The translations under genes and the position numbers were made by a program. The notes under the pieces were generated by a model. That model had not been told where the DNA came from, searched no databases, and saw only the letters and a program-made list of their open reading frames with translations. Of a DNA stretch of 64,000 bases, positions 48,012 to 60,621 are shown piece by piece. Location: assembly GCA_940671915.1 (NCBI GenBank), contig CALNVZ010003432.1, positions 2,890,469 to 2,954,468 of the forward strand, given 5' to 3'. Positions within the stretch are counted from its first letter, which is position 1. Each line of letters opens with the position of its first letter. The stretch comes from Paracentrotus lividus. Lineage: Eukaryota > Echinodermata > Echinoidea > Camarodonta > Echinidae.

Positions 48012-48137
48012 AAAGAAATGAGGACTAATACCACAAAAATAAATGACGAATCATAAAAATTACAATCTAATTTTATTATTTACGATATAGAAATATACAT
48101 TTGCCTACCATTGCTATTCGACCTCGAATCGCCCCAA

Positions 48138-48162
48138 NNNNNNNNNNNNNNNNNNNNNNNNN
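48138..48162. other. Assembly gap, 25 Ns
   Basis: A run of exactly 25 N separates the two copies of the duplicated segment. A fixed short gap is usually a placeholder of unknown or negative size. Confidence 0.97.
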
Positions 48163-49522
48163 AAGGAGGATAGACAGGCAAATTTATCCCCCACCACCGG
48201 GACATTGCCCGACTCCAATGCATAGGATGTAGACACACAACACAGCTGAAAGACCCAAATGCCAAATTGGCTAAAAATGATTGGAGCCTAAATATGAGAT
48301 TTTTCAAGGAAAACAGCAGCCATTTTTTGGATTTTCAAATAATTTTTGTCATTTTATGCTTGAGTTAAGATAAATGAACAAAAAAACTGTTAATTGGGCC
48401 AAAAACAAATAATCTCCCATTTCACAGCCCACCCCTACTACCAGAAGGAAAACAAATCAAATCAGTCATCAAATGAAGAAAAAATTGTTTGTTTTTTATT
48501 AGGTGGGTAAATTTGCCATAAATTAAATCATGTTTCAGAAAAGGTGTAATTTGATATTATGCAAACGTCTGTGTAGTCATCAAGTAATTTTACAACAAAT
48601 AGAAGAAAAAAATGGTCAGCAAATGAAGAGAAATTGTAATTTTTGTGAGTCATGGTCCATGTACATTTAGTTGTACAACACATCACACACTGCTCTATTC
48701 AACTTTGTTTCATCGACGGGACAAAAAAAAAATATTATTGAAATTGGTGATAGGTCATTATAAAGAGGATTAAGACCCAAAATGTTCATCCTGAATTTAA
48801 CCCAAAGTTAATCATTAATGTTATAATGAAGCCTTACCAGTTTAATTCCAAACTCACCAATATCTCCAATCAAGTAGTTTGCTCAATAACTGTAACTCTG
48901 ACCTTTTTATGAAAAAATATGCCAGCAATATGTCAGTCCAAAAAGAAACAAAATTCATATACATAAAGAGACTGTTTTTGTAGTTTACCACTCATGGTTT
49001 AGGCATCAGCGAATTAAAAATAAGGCAATTTAGCATGGCAACCAACTGACATGTTGAAAGTCAGTGTGTTTCTGAGACAATTGGCAATTACAAATTAATT
49101 TGAAACATATAGTTAGTGGTAAATGTTATTGTTTTAACAAAACATTTGTCAGAAAGAAATTGTGATTGATAAGCACCTAGCATGTATAAATAAATCCTGT
49201 CATGAAAAGGATTAAAGAAAGAAACAAAATTGTTGTGTATGCAATTTGTAGGTGCCTTCTTTTGAGGGCACCTTACATGTAGACCATTTTCAAAGTAAGA
49301 TATATGCATGTTTCTATGAAAAGTTCAAGAATGTCAACCTGAAGGCTAGGCCTCCATGCTAAGCATAATTAACAATTAATTTATTTGTTCACATTTCACA
49401 ATAATCAGGGCAACAGATACACTGTACATAACTCTGGATGCAGCCATAGCATGTAAAATGGTCATCATTCTTTTCTTAAAACATCCAGTTTAATGCATTT
49501 ATAACAAAACATTATTTGGTGA

Positions 49523-49554
<32 letters not shown>

Positions 49555-52500
49555 TTTTTTTAATAATTTTTTGTTTTAACAGAAGTGAGTGAAACAATGT
49601 TTAGACTCTGCCAATAACATTGAATTTTTTTATGGCAAAAAAAACATGCTGAAACTCGCTCATCCTAATAAAAGAGAGCGTAAGTTAGTGTAATATTGAG
49701 TCAAAAAGACTTGAGCTTTTTGAATCCTTAGCAGAATCTTCTTAGAGACAAAATGACAAACATTTAAATGTTAGGATAGGCCTAGAGAGACAGAGGACAT
49801 AGGGGGAAAAATGGGTAATTGAAGAAGTGTGGGGACTGGGGAGGGGCAGCCAATAAAAAAACAGAGAGGAAGACAATAGAAAACAGGATCTGGCAGCAAA
49901 AGAGACGAATGATTAGCTGGGAAGTAAAAAAAATTGTTGATGATCCAACAAAAGAGAGATCAGATAGCTGGAAAATACATTGTTTGGTAAAGATTTGATA
50001 CAACTGTAGGCAGGGGTTACGTAGCTTTTCATGAGATACACATGGATGACGCCACGGGCTCGAATCTAGCTGCGTGGTCCCGATGCCAATGGCCATCTGA
50101 AACAGCGTCGCGCCACCTAAAATCGGTTCAATTTGGGGGCTGGCGGCTTATTACCTTTAAATCACATACATCGTAATGTTAATACAATATCCCTTGTCAT
50201 TATTGTGCAATGCCAATTGGCCTATGCAAAAAAGAATAAATCGCAAAAAATTGGCCCAGCTTGAGAATCTGGCCACCAGATCTCATGCCCAAGTGGCCCT
50301 GCTGACCTAAATAAAATGAGCTGAAAAGAACTAGAAAAAGACTGTGAAATTGAAAGAGCTTCCCATAATTTTGTAGCAGAGGAAAAGCTTTAAAAAATTA
50401 AAAAAATAAGCTGCAAACTCATAATTCAAAAAAAAAAAAACTGAAATGATTCTATTTAAAAAAATTTTGAACTTTTCAAACCAGGATGTATGCCCTTTTT
50501 TACCTATTTTGTTTTCTTTCTATTTATTTTTTACACACCTATAGCATGGTGGACAAAATCAATTTGATTGATTACAGGTTCATATTCTTTGTAATCATAG
50601 GCTTCTTATATCAGTGAATAATGTCACTTTTTACATCTTTTTCTTGTATTAATAAACAACCTCACAATCCTGTGCAGACTAAAAAAAAATAGTGTTAATA
50701 ATCTTCCTTACTAAGGTTTGGGCAAAAATACAAGACACTTCATCTAACTACATTGTATCGACATGTATCTAGAACTCTGACGAGGCTCAAGCAAATAATG
50801 ACAGAACTCAGAAAGAGCATCGAAGATGATTTGGTAATGAAAACTGTGAATTTCTACAATTTTTTTAGTACAAAAATCATGAACATGGCCAATTTAAACA
50901 GAGTGATACAACAGTATGTTGTTTTTTGTTTTGTTTTGTTTTGTTTTATAATGGGGAGATGAATACATGTAGTTGGGCATGAACTTGCCAACATCCTATT
51001 TTTTTTTAACATTGAAAAATCTTTGTTAGGATTATCTCATTAGAATTTGACCTCAGACTTTTTTTTCAAGTCATGGCCCGAGTGTTTTTCTTCATTTGTG
51101 TATATTCCTGAGAGCAGTAGATGACCAGAGACCTGGATAACTTCTGAACAACAGTCAATGAGAAACAAAGAAACAAAGCACACGATGAAAATTTGGTATG
51201 GGGTGGCGCCTATCAGAAAATAGTCTAGAATTATATAACATGTTTTACATTTCTCCATGCTGGCGCCGAGGCGACACGCTGAAGAAGGAGATTATACATG
51301 GAATATGGATTCTGTGACTCGCCAGTTGGGCTGACCCGAAGTAGAACACACGCTGTGCTTTTGACACAAGCGCAAACGGAGGGTGTATAGCCGCCTGCGC
51401 TAGCGGCCTTGCTAGCTTGCTAGCAAACGGCGGTCGCTACCGCGGGGTTATATATCGCCAATGCTACCGTACTTGCGCTATGAACACAGAGAAGTGTTTG
51501 GTACTGATTTTTTGCTTCAAAATATCAAATTCACTTTACTGACGACATACATGTACATGTAACTATGTGGAAGAACCTATCTATCTGGTCTTGTATCCTT
51601 GGCAGTTACATAAATTCAATGTCAGTATCAATTTAAAAAATATGTGTTACTTGGGACTGACCAATACCCATCGCGAAGCGACAGGAACTGAAATGCTCGC
51701 AACGCTACGGTCCATGGTAGACCAAAATGAGGCATTTAGTTTTAAAAAAACAGATCGATACTCACATAAAAATTGGATAGAGCAGCAAGAATACCTGGTC
51801 CTGAACTTCTTATTATTGTCGTGGTGGCAAGGAAATACAAATAGTGGTCCCAAATTTAGGCTTAAATTGGATATTCTGTGTTCCTTTGACTTTAGCAAAT
51901 TTAAAATCTAATAGGCGTACATGTACGCACGTATGCATGGTTTTCGGTTGTATGACCCCGCTCCGTACGGGGTCAACCAGAAGCGGTTGAAGATAACGTA
52001 CACATTTGCAATATGCATATGGCGATATGATGTGGCGCAAGAAAAGTAAAGCGTGGCAGCGCACTTGGGGTTGACCTAGCGCGCGCGGGGTCACACCCCG
52101 ATATTTTGAATGCAGCCCAGAATGGAGATTTTTCGTGTAATCATCAAGACGTCTCGGAATGTCAGCCAATGTTCATCATTTTTAATAGGTAAGTCACCAA
52201 GACGTAGTTACTAAAAAGCAATTCTAGGATCATTAATGCGTCTGATAAAAAATGAGGTAGCTATTTTTAATGCTGAAAAATATTACTTTTTTTAGCTTTG
52301 ATTTTTTATCCAATGACCCAACTATAATTTCCATTCCTTCTACAGCTTAATGCAGACCCTGACATCAATTTGATTTGAACCTTATCTTCCTTTGATACAC
52401 ATGAAGTGACAGAAGTAATGCCCAATTTTTGCAGTGAATAAAATTTAAAAGAAGATGCAGACGGCAAACACTCCAAGCTCAACGCAACGTAAAGGTAACT

Positions 52501-52922
52501 TAGTTTTTGAAGAATATCACAGATGTTTCAATGAGTGGCTTGCATTTGAGACAACATGAGGTAAACCAAGGTAAAACTGCACAAGTAAATACTACATGTA
52601 CATGTACACGTAGAAATTTTTACTCCATAATTTATGCACGACGCTCGAATGATCACGTTAGCATATGAAATACGCTACCATTGTGCCTTCCAATGAACAA
52701 TAGTCACGATAAAATTTAGATTCGTCATTTATTTTTTTGGTAAGTCCTTATTTCTTTATAAGTTTTCAACTGTCGGGCGAAGTCCGACAGCGGATTCGTA
52801 GAAGTTCCTTTATATATTTCTCTCTTATTCTAAAAAATATTCAAGAGTGGCTTTGACGTACACATTTTGTGAAGTCGAGTCTTGCAGTTTTTCTTGCGAA
52901 ATGGGTCCAATTTGGTTTAACT

Positions 52923-53491
52923 ATACACAGCCCCGTTGCCGAAGGCGACCGGGCTGTACTTCCACCACCCCATTTACAGTGAAACAACCAGCGATGATGA
53001 GCGATTAGGTGATTATACTGTTAATATGATGAATCTAATGTTAAAATGTAATTCAACGGCATGTATGATATTTCAAGATACGGCCATTATAAACTGAATT
53101 ATATGAGAGCTTTTTGACTTACCAAAATGAATTTTCATTGGCCTTGTCTCTTCACATAGTGTTGGTGCCATCGCTGCCATTTTCTATGACGTCATTTTAC
53201 TGTGCGAAGACGTATTTAACTCTGTAGCGAAGACAGCGCATGCACGGAGAAATATACGTGGATGGACTCAATTTTCCTGCATTTTCTTCATTATTAGTTG
53301 ATTACTTCATGTGAAACATTTGCAGATGTCACCAATTCGAGGAAAAACTTCTAAGATTGATTCAATGTGAGTATGAATTCAAATAAGTATTTTTGACCAA
53401 AATTTGTGGTCATGTATCTTAGATATTTTCAAACCTTCACCAATATGTCTACTGACTCATCAGCTCCTGTCGCTTTGCGACGGGGCTGGTC
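52923..53491. mobile_element. Hairpin-ended insertion in the fold-back left arm, copy 2
   Basis: Same element as 45,340-45,919; GGTTTAACT at 52,914-52,922 and 53,492-53,500. A few single-base differences separate the copies. Confidence 0.65.
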
Positions 53492-54084
53492 GGTTTAACT
53501 TTGGGTATGATTGACAGCGCGCAAGACAAAAGCGGTCTTTATCGGGAACAGCTGAATCGCGTTGTTCAGTTACGGTCAAAGCACTTCAGTCATCGCAACC
53601 AGGAGGCGAAGCTCCACGCGATAGCTAATCAGAGCGCCCAACAATCAAAATGCATTGTCCTCTGGCTCTGTACGAACGAACTTGTAGGCATTCTCGTGTG
53701 ATGTAGGAATAGGATGGGGGGCACGTAGAAATATCTACAATTCGTTTTTACAGAGCTAGAGAACAATGCATTTGATTGTTGGGCGCTCTGATTAGCTATC
53801 GCGCGGAGCTCCGCCTCCTGGTTGCGATGACTGAAGTGCGTTGACCATAACTGAACAACGCGATTCAGCTGTTCCCGATAAGACCGCTTTGTCGTGCTCG
53901 CTGTCAATCATAACCAAAGTGGACCCATTTCGCAAGAAAAACTGCAAGACTCGACTTCACAAAAGGTTAAAGCGTAGACCCACTCTTTCAATATTTTTTA
54001 GAATAAAGAAGAGAAATATAAAAAGGAACTTCAACGAATCCACTGTCGGACTTCGCTTAACATTTGAAAACGTATAAAGAAATG

Positions 54085-55573
54085 CACTTACACTTATTGC
54101 ATGGTCAATTATTAATGACCTTGCAACGCCAAGTAGCTATACACGGCGGACGCTCACCCTGAAAAGCATGATTTTTCTGCTGCCTTGTTTTTAAATCATC
54201 AGACGTGTTATACTATTCAAAATGTGTCCTATATAAAAAGTTGAGATATAGCTCTATATGATATGCCTATATCTTACTTTTTTATTAAAAAAATTTTTTT
54301 TTTTAAACTGGGAAAAGCTCACCGCTTTGCGTAGGTGTGTAGGAAAAATGGGCGACCTGCAAGATTTACCAATTGAACTATGGCCAAACTTGATGACCTT
54401 TACGATGGAAAAGGCCGAAAAACAATTTAAAACTACCCCCCCCCCCGCCCCCACCAAAAAAAAAAAAGAGAGAAAGAAGAAGAAGAAAAAAGGGTGGAAA
54501 ATGGAGACCGGCTCTATTTATGATTTATGATGGGCAAAAAAAAATGAACATCTACCTCCCAAACCACCCCCCCCCTCCAAAAAAAAAAAATGAAAAAAAA
54601 TGAAAAAAAGGAGAGAAAAAAAAGGGAAAAAATTTAAATTCTACATTTCTGGTACACCCCATTTTTCCCCTGTCACATATTCCCCCTTTTTTTCTTTCCT
54701 TTTTTTTTTTCTGTTTTTTTTTTCTCTCTCTCTTTTTTTTTTTTGGAGGGGGGGGGGTAGATGGTTTTTTTTTTGTGACACCCCCCCCCCTAACCCTTTG
54801 GCCAAAATACTTGATGACCTTTATGATGGCCAAAAGGCCGAATTAAAAAATGCTCAAATCATAAATCATCCGCCTCCCCCCCCAAAAAAAAAAAAAATGG
54901 AAAGAGAAAAGTAAAGTCGAAAACGGAACAGCTCGATTTTTTTAATTCATGATGGGCAAAAAAAAAAAAAAAAAAAAAACATCTACCCCCCCCCCCCACT
55001 CCAAAAAGAAAAAAGAGAGAGAGAAAAAAAAATTGATCCGCCACTATATCTTCGTAAAGATCAGCATTGGTTGGGATACCTGAATAAATCCATTCGACAA
55101 TAAATTCTCTTTGGGCCTGGAAGAAAGCTAGTCCCGTTAGGAGGTCAATTGAGTTCCGTGGGTTAATCTTGTTTACAATTCGTAAACCAGATCGTCAATT
55201 ACACGATAGTCAATCACAAAATATTATCGTAGTATTCTAGTGCTTTACTGAGTGGGTTTTGTCCTCTGTTATTCAAGCTCTTATAGGATGCAAGCCCTCA
55301 ACGTCGTTCAACAAACAGTAGCTGGAGCACACTCGAGTCTGTTCTCATTCACTGAATTGGCTGATAGGAGGAGAGAAATGGACTGATATGTCTACATTTG
55401 AATAATCTATATCCCTCTAATCCAGTCCAAAAATACACAGGTGAAGTGATAGATCAGGTGAGTGTGAAATAAATTGGAACTTTTACTGTAATGAAGTTAA
55501 ATATCAAAAAAAGTGAATCGTGGCCAATGGGAATGCAACGATCCGTTCTATGGCAGGTTTGCACGCATATGTG
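54085..55573. mobile_element. ~1.49-kb insertion with 9-bp TSD, copy 2
   Basis: AAAGAAATG at 54,076-54,084 and 55,574-55,582 brackets it. Internal C and A homopolymers differ in length from copy 1. Confidence 0.65.
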
Positions 55574-55658
55574 AAAGAAATGAGGACTAATACCAACAAA
55601 AATAAATGACGAATCATAAAAATTACAATCTAATTTTATTATTACGATATAAAGAAAT

Positions 55659-55817
55659 ATACATTGCCTACCATTGCTATTCGACCTCGAATCGCCCCAA
55701 ACCGAAATTTACACCGAAATTTTTGCCCTATCATTCGCCTATTTACCCCCCCCCCCCCATTGAATAGCGCCCTCCATTGACGAGGATGCGGCCGAAAGCG
55801 ATCCTATACTCTTCCTC
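55659..55817. repeat. DIRS left inverted terminal repeat
   Basis: From TGCCTACCATTGCTATTCGA through TTGCCCTATCATTCGCC and a C run to GACGAGGATGCG and CCTATACTCTTCCT. Mirrors 61,541-61,702 with small differences. Confidence 0.85.
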
Positions 55818-55879
55818 TAACTCTATCGCCCCAAACAACTACCGTATGTTGCAATGGAAAGGGGGACGGAGGGAGGGAA

Positions 55880-55976
55880 TGTAGGCAAATGTATATTTCT
55901 ATATCGTAAATAAATAAAATTAGATTGTAATTTTTATGATTTACTTCAATAAACTATACATTTGCCTACCATTGCT
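55880..55976. repeat. DIRS internal complementary region
   Basis: Reading the complement: GGTAGGCAAATGTATAG then TTTATTGAAGTAAAT equals the right outer end, and CATAAAAATTACAATCTAAT up to ATACATTTGCCTAC equals the left outer end. They are joined at one AAT (939-941). This is the predicted circle-junction complement. Confidence 0.85.
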
Positions 55977-56059
55977 ACGACCAGCACCGACAAAAGTCGG
56001 GAGGGCAACCATAACGGTAAAAGAAACTATGGAGGACGCCGCTGCTTTGAGAGGTGCGG

Positions 56060-57380
56060 AGGAGAAACACCCTCACTAGCAGCGACTTCTCTCAGGTAAA
56101 AGGAGGTGAAAGAATTTGCAGAACGCCAAAAAGGCCGCCTTGCAAATATCTTCTACCCTACCCTAGTAAATAGGCCCAAGAGGAGCTGATGCTCCTGGTC
56201 TGAAGGGTCTTGGGAGTAGTTCCCTCTTAAGGGCCTTCACTCCCGCAGCCTTGATTGCGGAGACTATCCACCGGATAACGTATCTCTAGAAACCCCTTAT
56301 GGGGTCACGAGAAGAAACAAAAAAAAAAAAACTGTGAAGATGTCGAAGATTCTCAGTCTACTTGAAACCATAAGAGGGCCCTGACGGGCACTAGAAAATG
56401 TCTTTTCTGAAATGAGAGAACCCCGTCAGAGGACGAATGAAGATCTCGATAGAGTCCGACGAGGCTGTTTGGTTCTAAGTAATGAAGGATGTGAAAGGAA
56501 TCAAACGAACCACATATCTTTCCCAACGAAAAAGACCAGTGATATTGAGGCCCATGTAGCGAAACTCCTCCTTGCCCAGAGACTATTGCTAGGAGAAAAC
56601 TTGTCTTAAATGGACTGATTAACAGGTAAATCGAGTTCAAAGGTTCGAACGGAGGCTTAGACAAACCTCCAAATTAGGGAAAACTCCAGGCTGGAGTCAA
56701 GGGCTTAAATAGGGCGTTTTAAGAAAAAGGCCCTAAAGCAACGCCAAGAGCTGGTGGGGGGGGGGCGGTCGAGACCGATCCCCCATAAGCAAAACCAGTA
56801 AGAATGGCCTAAAAAGCCAAACAAAACCCTCGAATCGTCGAGAGAGACCTACCCTTATCGAACAGAGAAATAAGGAAATCAGCAATATAGAGGCAAAGGA
56901 GCCTCTCTGGGGGACCTGCAAGAGGTTCGTACCAGGCCAGGAAAGCCCCAAGGCGCGAAAAGTATACAATCCTAGTCGACTTCAGACTACTTCCAACTAG
57001 CAGCTCAGCTGCTCGGTCTGAAAAGCCTTCATCCCTAGCCCGCTGGCCGAAAGAGGCCATGCAGTTAAATGAAGGTGCGATGGATTCGCATGTAGAACCC
57101 CGACAACGGTAGAGAAAATAAGTCCGTACGGCCAGTAAGGGAGCGGCTCCCCTGCTACAGGAGCAAAAGATCCTGAAAACCAGGCCGACCCGGCCAGTAG
57201 AGAGCAATCAAGACCACCGTTGTCTGATCCTCCCTGATCTTCCTGAGAAACAGAGGGATCAACTGAAATGGTGGGAAAGCGTACGCCTTCCACCCTTTCC
57301 AATGAAGAGAGACGCGTCCAGAAAGAAAGCAGAAGTCTCCCTGACTCGGGAGCAAAGCCGAGGAAGTCTGTTGTCCAGGG
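56060..57380 (-). pseudogene. DIRS tyrosine recombinase remnants
   Basis: The linker to the recombinase reads KIREDQTTVVLIA and LYWPGRPGFQDLLLL. The N-terminal core-binding domain is clear (RIVYFSRLGAFLAWYE, DFLISLFDKGRSLSTIRG). Catalytic-domain pieces: FLLAIVSGQ, then RWIVSAIKAAG and, near 56,100-56,250, DICKAAFLAF. The segment expected to hold the catalytic Tyr reads FFHL, and a stop precedes it. Family: DIRS/Ngaro-type recombinase. Confidence 0.7.
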
Positions 57381-57394
57381 ATAGAAAGTCTCTA

Positions 57395-58900
57395 TCAGAT
57401 TGTCCTCCCCGGAGAGTGGGAGGCAACCGGGACGATCTTCTCCCGATTGCACCATTCCAAAGGAGGAACGCTACCTCGTTCAACTCCAAAGAGTGTGTCC
57501 TCCTTGTTGTTGATGTAGGCCTTCAGAGAGGTGTTGTCCGTGAGAATCAACACCGAACGGCCCACCAAAAGGTCGCGAAAACGTTGAAGGACAAACAGAA
57601 ACTGACAAAAGTTCCGACGAACGTTGAAGTGAGGCAGCGGCCTCGGGAGAACCCAAGATCCGGAAACCATCCGACCTTGACAATGGCCCCCCCCCAACCT
57701 TGAGAGACGCGTTCGTGGTCACTGTAACCGAGTGAAGAGGTCTTTGAATCTCTTCCCTGAAGAAGAAGGTACGGTCGTCCACGGAGAGAGAAGCTTCTTG
57801 ATCTCCACCGTCAAAGAAAAACCAGACCAGAGGGGAGCTGAGGTCGGCTTGAAAAACTTCAGGAGATGGCAGCGGAAAGGTCTCATAAAGAGACGACAAA
57901 TTGGCAAGAAGTCCACCAGACTGGCTAAAAACCCCAGCCATCTCAAACAAACCTCGGCTCGAACCCTCCGCATGCTCAGGGGGCCTGGTAAGACTGACAG
58001 AGCTTCTATCCTCTCAAGGCTCGCCAAGCCAGTTGATTCTTGATATCCAACTGGCACCCAAGTTAGTGGGAGGGAACTAATTCGACTTGGACAGTTGATC
58101 ATGAATCCCAAACTCTCGGTCGTTTTCACTAACATCGAAAAATTGGTGTGAAAGCAGGACCTCCGAAAAAGGCGACGAGAAGCCAATCGTCTAAGAAAGC
58201 GAAAAAAATCCGAAGGTCCTAGCCCCTGAGGAAGACATCAACGCCGAGATCACCTGGTGAAGACTCTGGAGCGGGACGAAGACCGAAAGAAGGGCTTTGA
58301 AGCGAAAAGTCTCCTTCCCTACAGCACAACCCCAAAAGATCCCTCGACGAAGGGTCTATTGGGATGTGGAAAAAGGATCGCTCAGTCGAGAGACACCGCA
58401 AATCGTCCTGACCGAGAGCCGGAAGAATAGAGGCTAAATGGTCTCCTGAAAGTGACTTTGCGATGTGCCTGTTGATCCTCTCATATTGAGGGATCATCCT
58501 GAGCGAGCCTGAACGATTGGGATCACAAAAACGGGGAGAACCAGAAAGTTGTATCCCTCACCCGTCCGTCCGAGAAATAAGTTCCTGAAAAGGATCTAAT
58601 GTGGCGGTGATCGATTTCGATAAAACCCTTGGAAGAGCCTCTTTTAGAACTATCCGAAGTTCTGTTCTTGATCACGGAAGGACGAAGACATCGTCCGTGA
58701 TCGACTTCCAAGCCGGAAGAAACTTCCGAAGTCGACCACCCACGACGGATCTCCAAGGAACTCGGAAGTCATCTGAAAATGCTTCCCGTCCCGACGAAAA
58801 GGGCTGATTCTTCGCGAAGCCTCGGGAAGAGCCCTACCACCCCACGACCTCGACGAGGAGTCTGGTCTGAAAAGACACAAGACGATCATAAGAATCATGA
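57395..58900 (-). pseudogene. DIRS reverse transcriptase / RNase H remnants
   Basis: RT pieces: FFHIPIDPSSRDLLGL and PSFGLRPAP (frame at 58,219-58,497); the catalytic block FLDDWLL is present in another frame at 58,183-58,191; ESLGFMINCPS follows at 57,719-58,186. RNase H pieces: VTTNASLK, where Asp of the usual TDAS is Asn, and LILTDNTSLKAYINN at 57,395-57,697. At least three frames are needed, so the copy is inactive. Confidence 0.75.
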
Positions 58901-60600
58901 GAAAAGTCGGTTTCCCTAACGATCCTGTGGAGGAGCTGCCAAGGCCGACCGGGCAGGACGGAAGCCCTCTTGTCCTTCTTCTTTCTGCCCTTCTGAAAGG
59001 AGGAGCTTGAAGAAGCAGGTATAACAGACTGGAAAACGATGGGGCTGACGAACATCTCTAATAGATGTAGACAATTCCTGGCCTTCTAACGTGAGTCAAC
59101 TTCAAATGCAAAACGTCTGCCAAGTTGCTCCGTAAAGAAGGGGGAAGTCACGTCAAATCTCCTGACCATATCCGGGATGAGGGATTGCTTGATATGAAGA
59201 GTCTCAAGCATATGAACTCTACGGGCCATTATCCAGCAAGGTGGAAGTAGCCGCAAACTGAGAAAACAAGAGAGAAGAAAACTCCCTAAGGGCCAGGAGA
59301 ATCTCGGCCGCGGACTGGCGGAGAAGGCCAACTCGTGACGAAAGTCAAACAGTTTGTCAGATTACAAAAGGTAATCCTGTACTCGAAGCTGAAAGACGTA
59401 ATAGCTTTCGACCTACCGAAAAGAAAACTTAACGCTCTGAAGTTTCAGGGTCACTTCCGACCCTGGAACAAAAAGAAAAAGAAATAAGCCTGGACTCGCT
59501 TCGCCAAAGGAACTCTACAACGACTTCAGGTAAAACTCGTCGATAAAATATCCACCAAGTATTACCCGGGAGGGATCCCGCGTATCAACCATAACCGAAT
59601 GCGTACAAAGGGAGTCGGATGAGATTCAAAACATGAGTCGTGAGAATCAGCCACGAAAAGATCTCATCGTCTGACGAGGAGCATCGCCCCTCACAAGGAG
59701 GGTGGAACCACCCATAGAGGTGAGTCGGAAGTGTGACGTACCGCTGTCTCGTAAAGCTCAAACCACTTGCGAACCTCCGGAGGTACACCCAAACTACCCC
59801 GGATTGGCATCCGGGAGTTGATGTCTACCCGAAAAGGAAAGTCCAACCTGAGGGGGACAGGTTCTAAACGAAAAGCCGGATCCGGTTTCGGCAACGAACG
59901 AAGTCACTCTGAACCCGAAGTGCCGCCTGTAAAGGGGCACTGATCCCCGCGGGAACCGGATTGGGATCCGGAACTGCAAGTCTACGACGCTTCACTACGG
60001 AAGAGCCCGCCTCAGTGCGGTGCCGATCCGAAAAGAAACCGACTGGAACGGGGTGTAGGTTCAAAAAGAAACGCCCGCCTATAACGGACCCTACTCGCGA
60101 AAAGAAATCGGAGCGGGATCGAACACGTTCACGCCTCACCGACGTAGATTCCGAAAAGGAAAGGGAACACACTCCGAGATTAAAACGGAGAGAGAACAGA
60201 CCCCCCCACCACAGTGTGACCGGAATGTCGGGGACGTCCCGCTTTACCGGATACCCGCCGACAAGTAACAAAGCGACGGCTTTGGACGTGTCAGCCGCGC
60301 TGTGAGGAACCAACGTGCGCCACTATCCGAGATACAGGTCCGCCTTGGACGGTATCACTCCCAAAAACCGGTACGGAAACCGACTTGCGGATCCGATTTA
60401 CCTCAGTTAAGGGAACGGCGCCGATAATCCGTTTGAAAACGGAGAGAGACGGACCCCCCCCAACAAGGTGGGCGACCGATATGGGTCGGGGACGTCCGCT
60501 CTGCGGATAATCCGCCGACAAGTAACAGAGCGAAGGCTCTGGACATGTCATCCGGGCTAGTGAGTAACGCACAAGCGGCCTACTATCCGAGGATATAGGT
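58834..60600 (-). pseudogene. DIRS gag-like ORF remnants
   Basis: Fragments in several frames: SAADTSKAVALLLVGGYPVK near the 5' side, PFRVDINSRMPIRGSLGVPP, LPPCWIMARRVHMLETLHIK then PFFTEQLGRRFAFEVDS, and a basic KGRKKKDKRA stretch. The frame changes several times, so no intact ORF remains. The gag-like function is inferred from position upstream of RT. Confidence 0.55.
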
Positions 60601-60621
60601 CCGTCTTGAAGGTACTCACCC
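60183..60621. repeat. Two ~253-bp repeats within the DIRS gag-like region
   Basis: AAAACGGAGAGAGA, GTCGGGGACGTCC, CCGCCGACAAGTAACA and GGATCCGATTTACCTCAG recur at the same spacing in two successive units. Encoded on the - strand as repeated DTSKAVALLLVGGYPV-like peptides. Confidence 0.65.

Larger units (their letters stand above)
40745..48137. repeat. 7.4-kb direct duplication, copy 1 (probable assembly overlap)
   Basis: Starts near GGACATTGCCCGACTCCCAA and ends at ATTCGACCTCGAATCGCCCC, immediately before the N run. The same sequence in the same order fills 48,173-55,697. It includes a ~65-base T run (42,037-42,102). Copy 1 stops abruptly inside the left end of the DIRS element, which copy 2 continues. 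Confidence 0.85.
48173..55697. repeat. 7.4-kb direct duplication, copy 2
   Basis: Collinear with copy 1. Roughly 48,173-51,540 differs by frequent single-base insertions and deletions; from about 51,900 on differences are rare and mostly in homopolymers. Two patches are not simply indels: extra bases near 50,020-50,050, and a ~110-bp replacement near 50,715-50,830. Confidence 0.85.

Noticed and set aside
40745-55697. Recent segmental tandem duplication with paralogous content
   Set aside because: The N gap, truncation of copy 1 and the indel gradient favour an assembly overlap.
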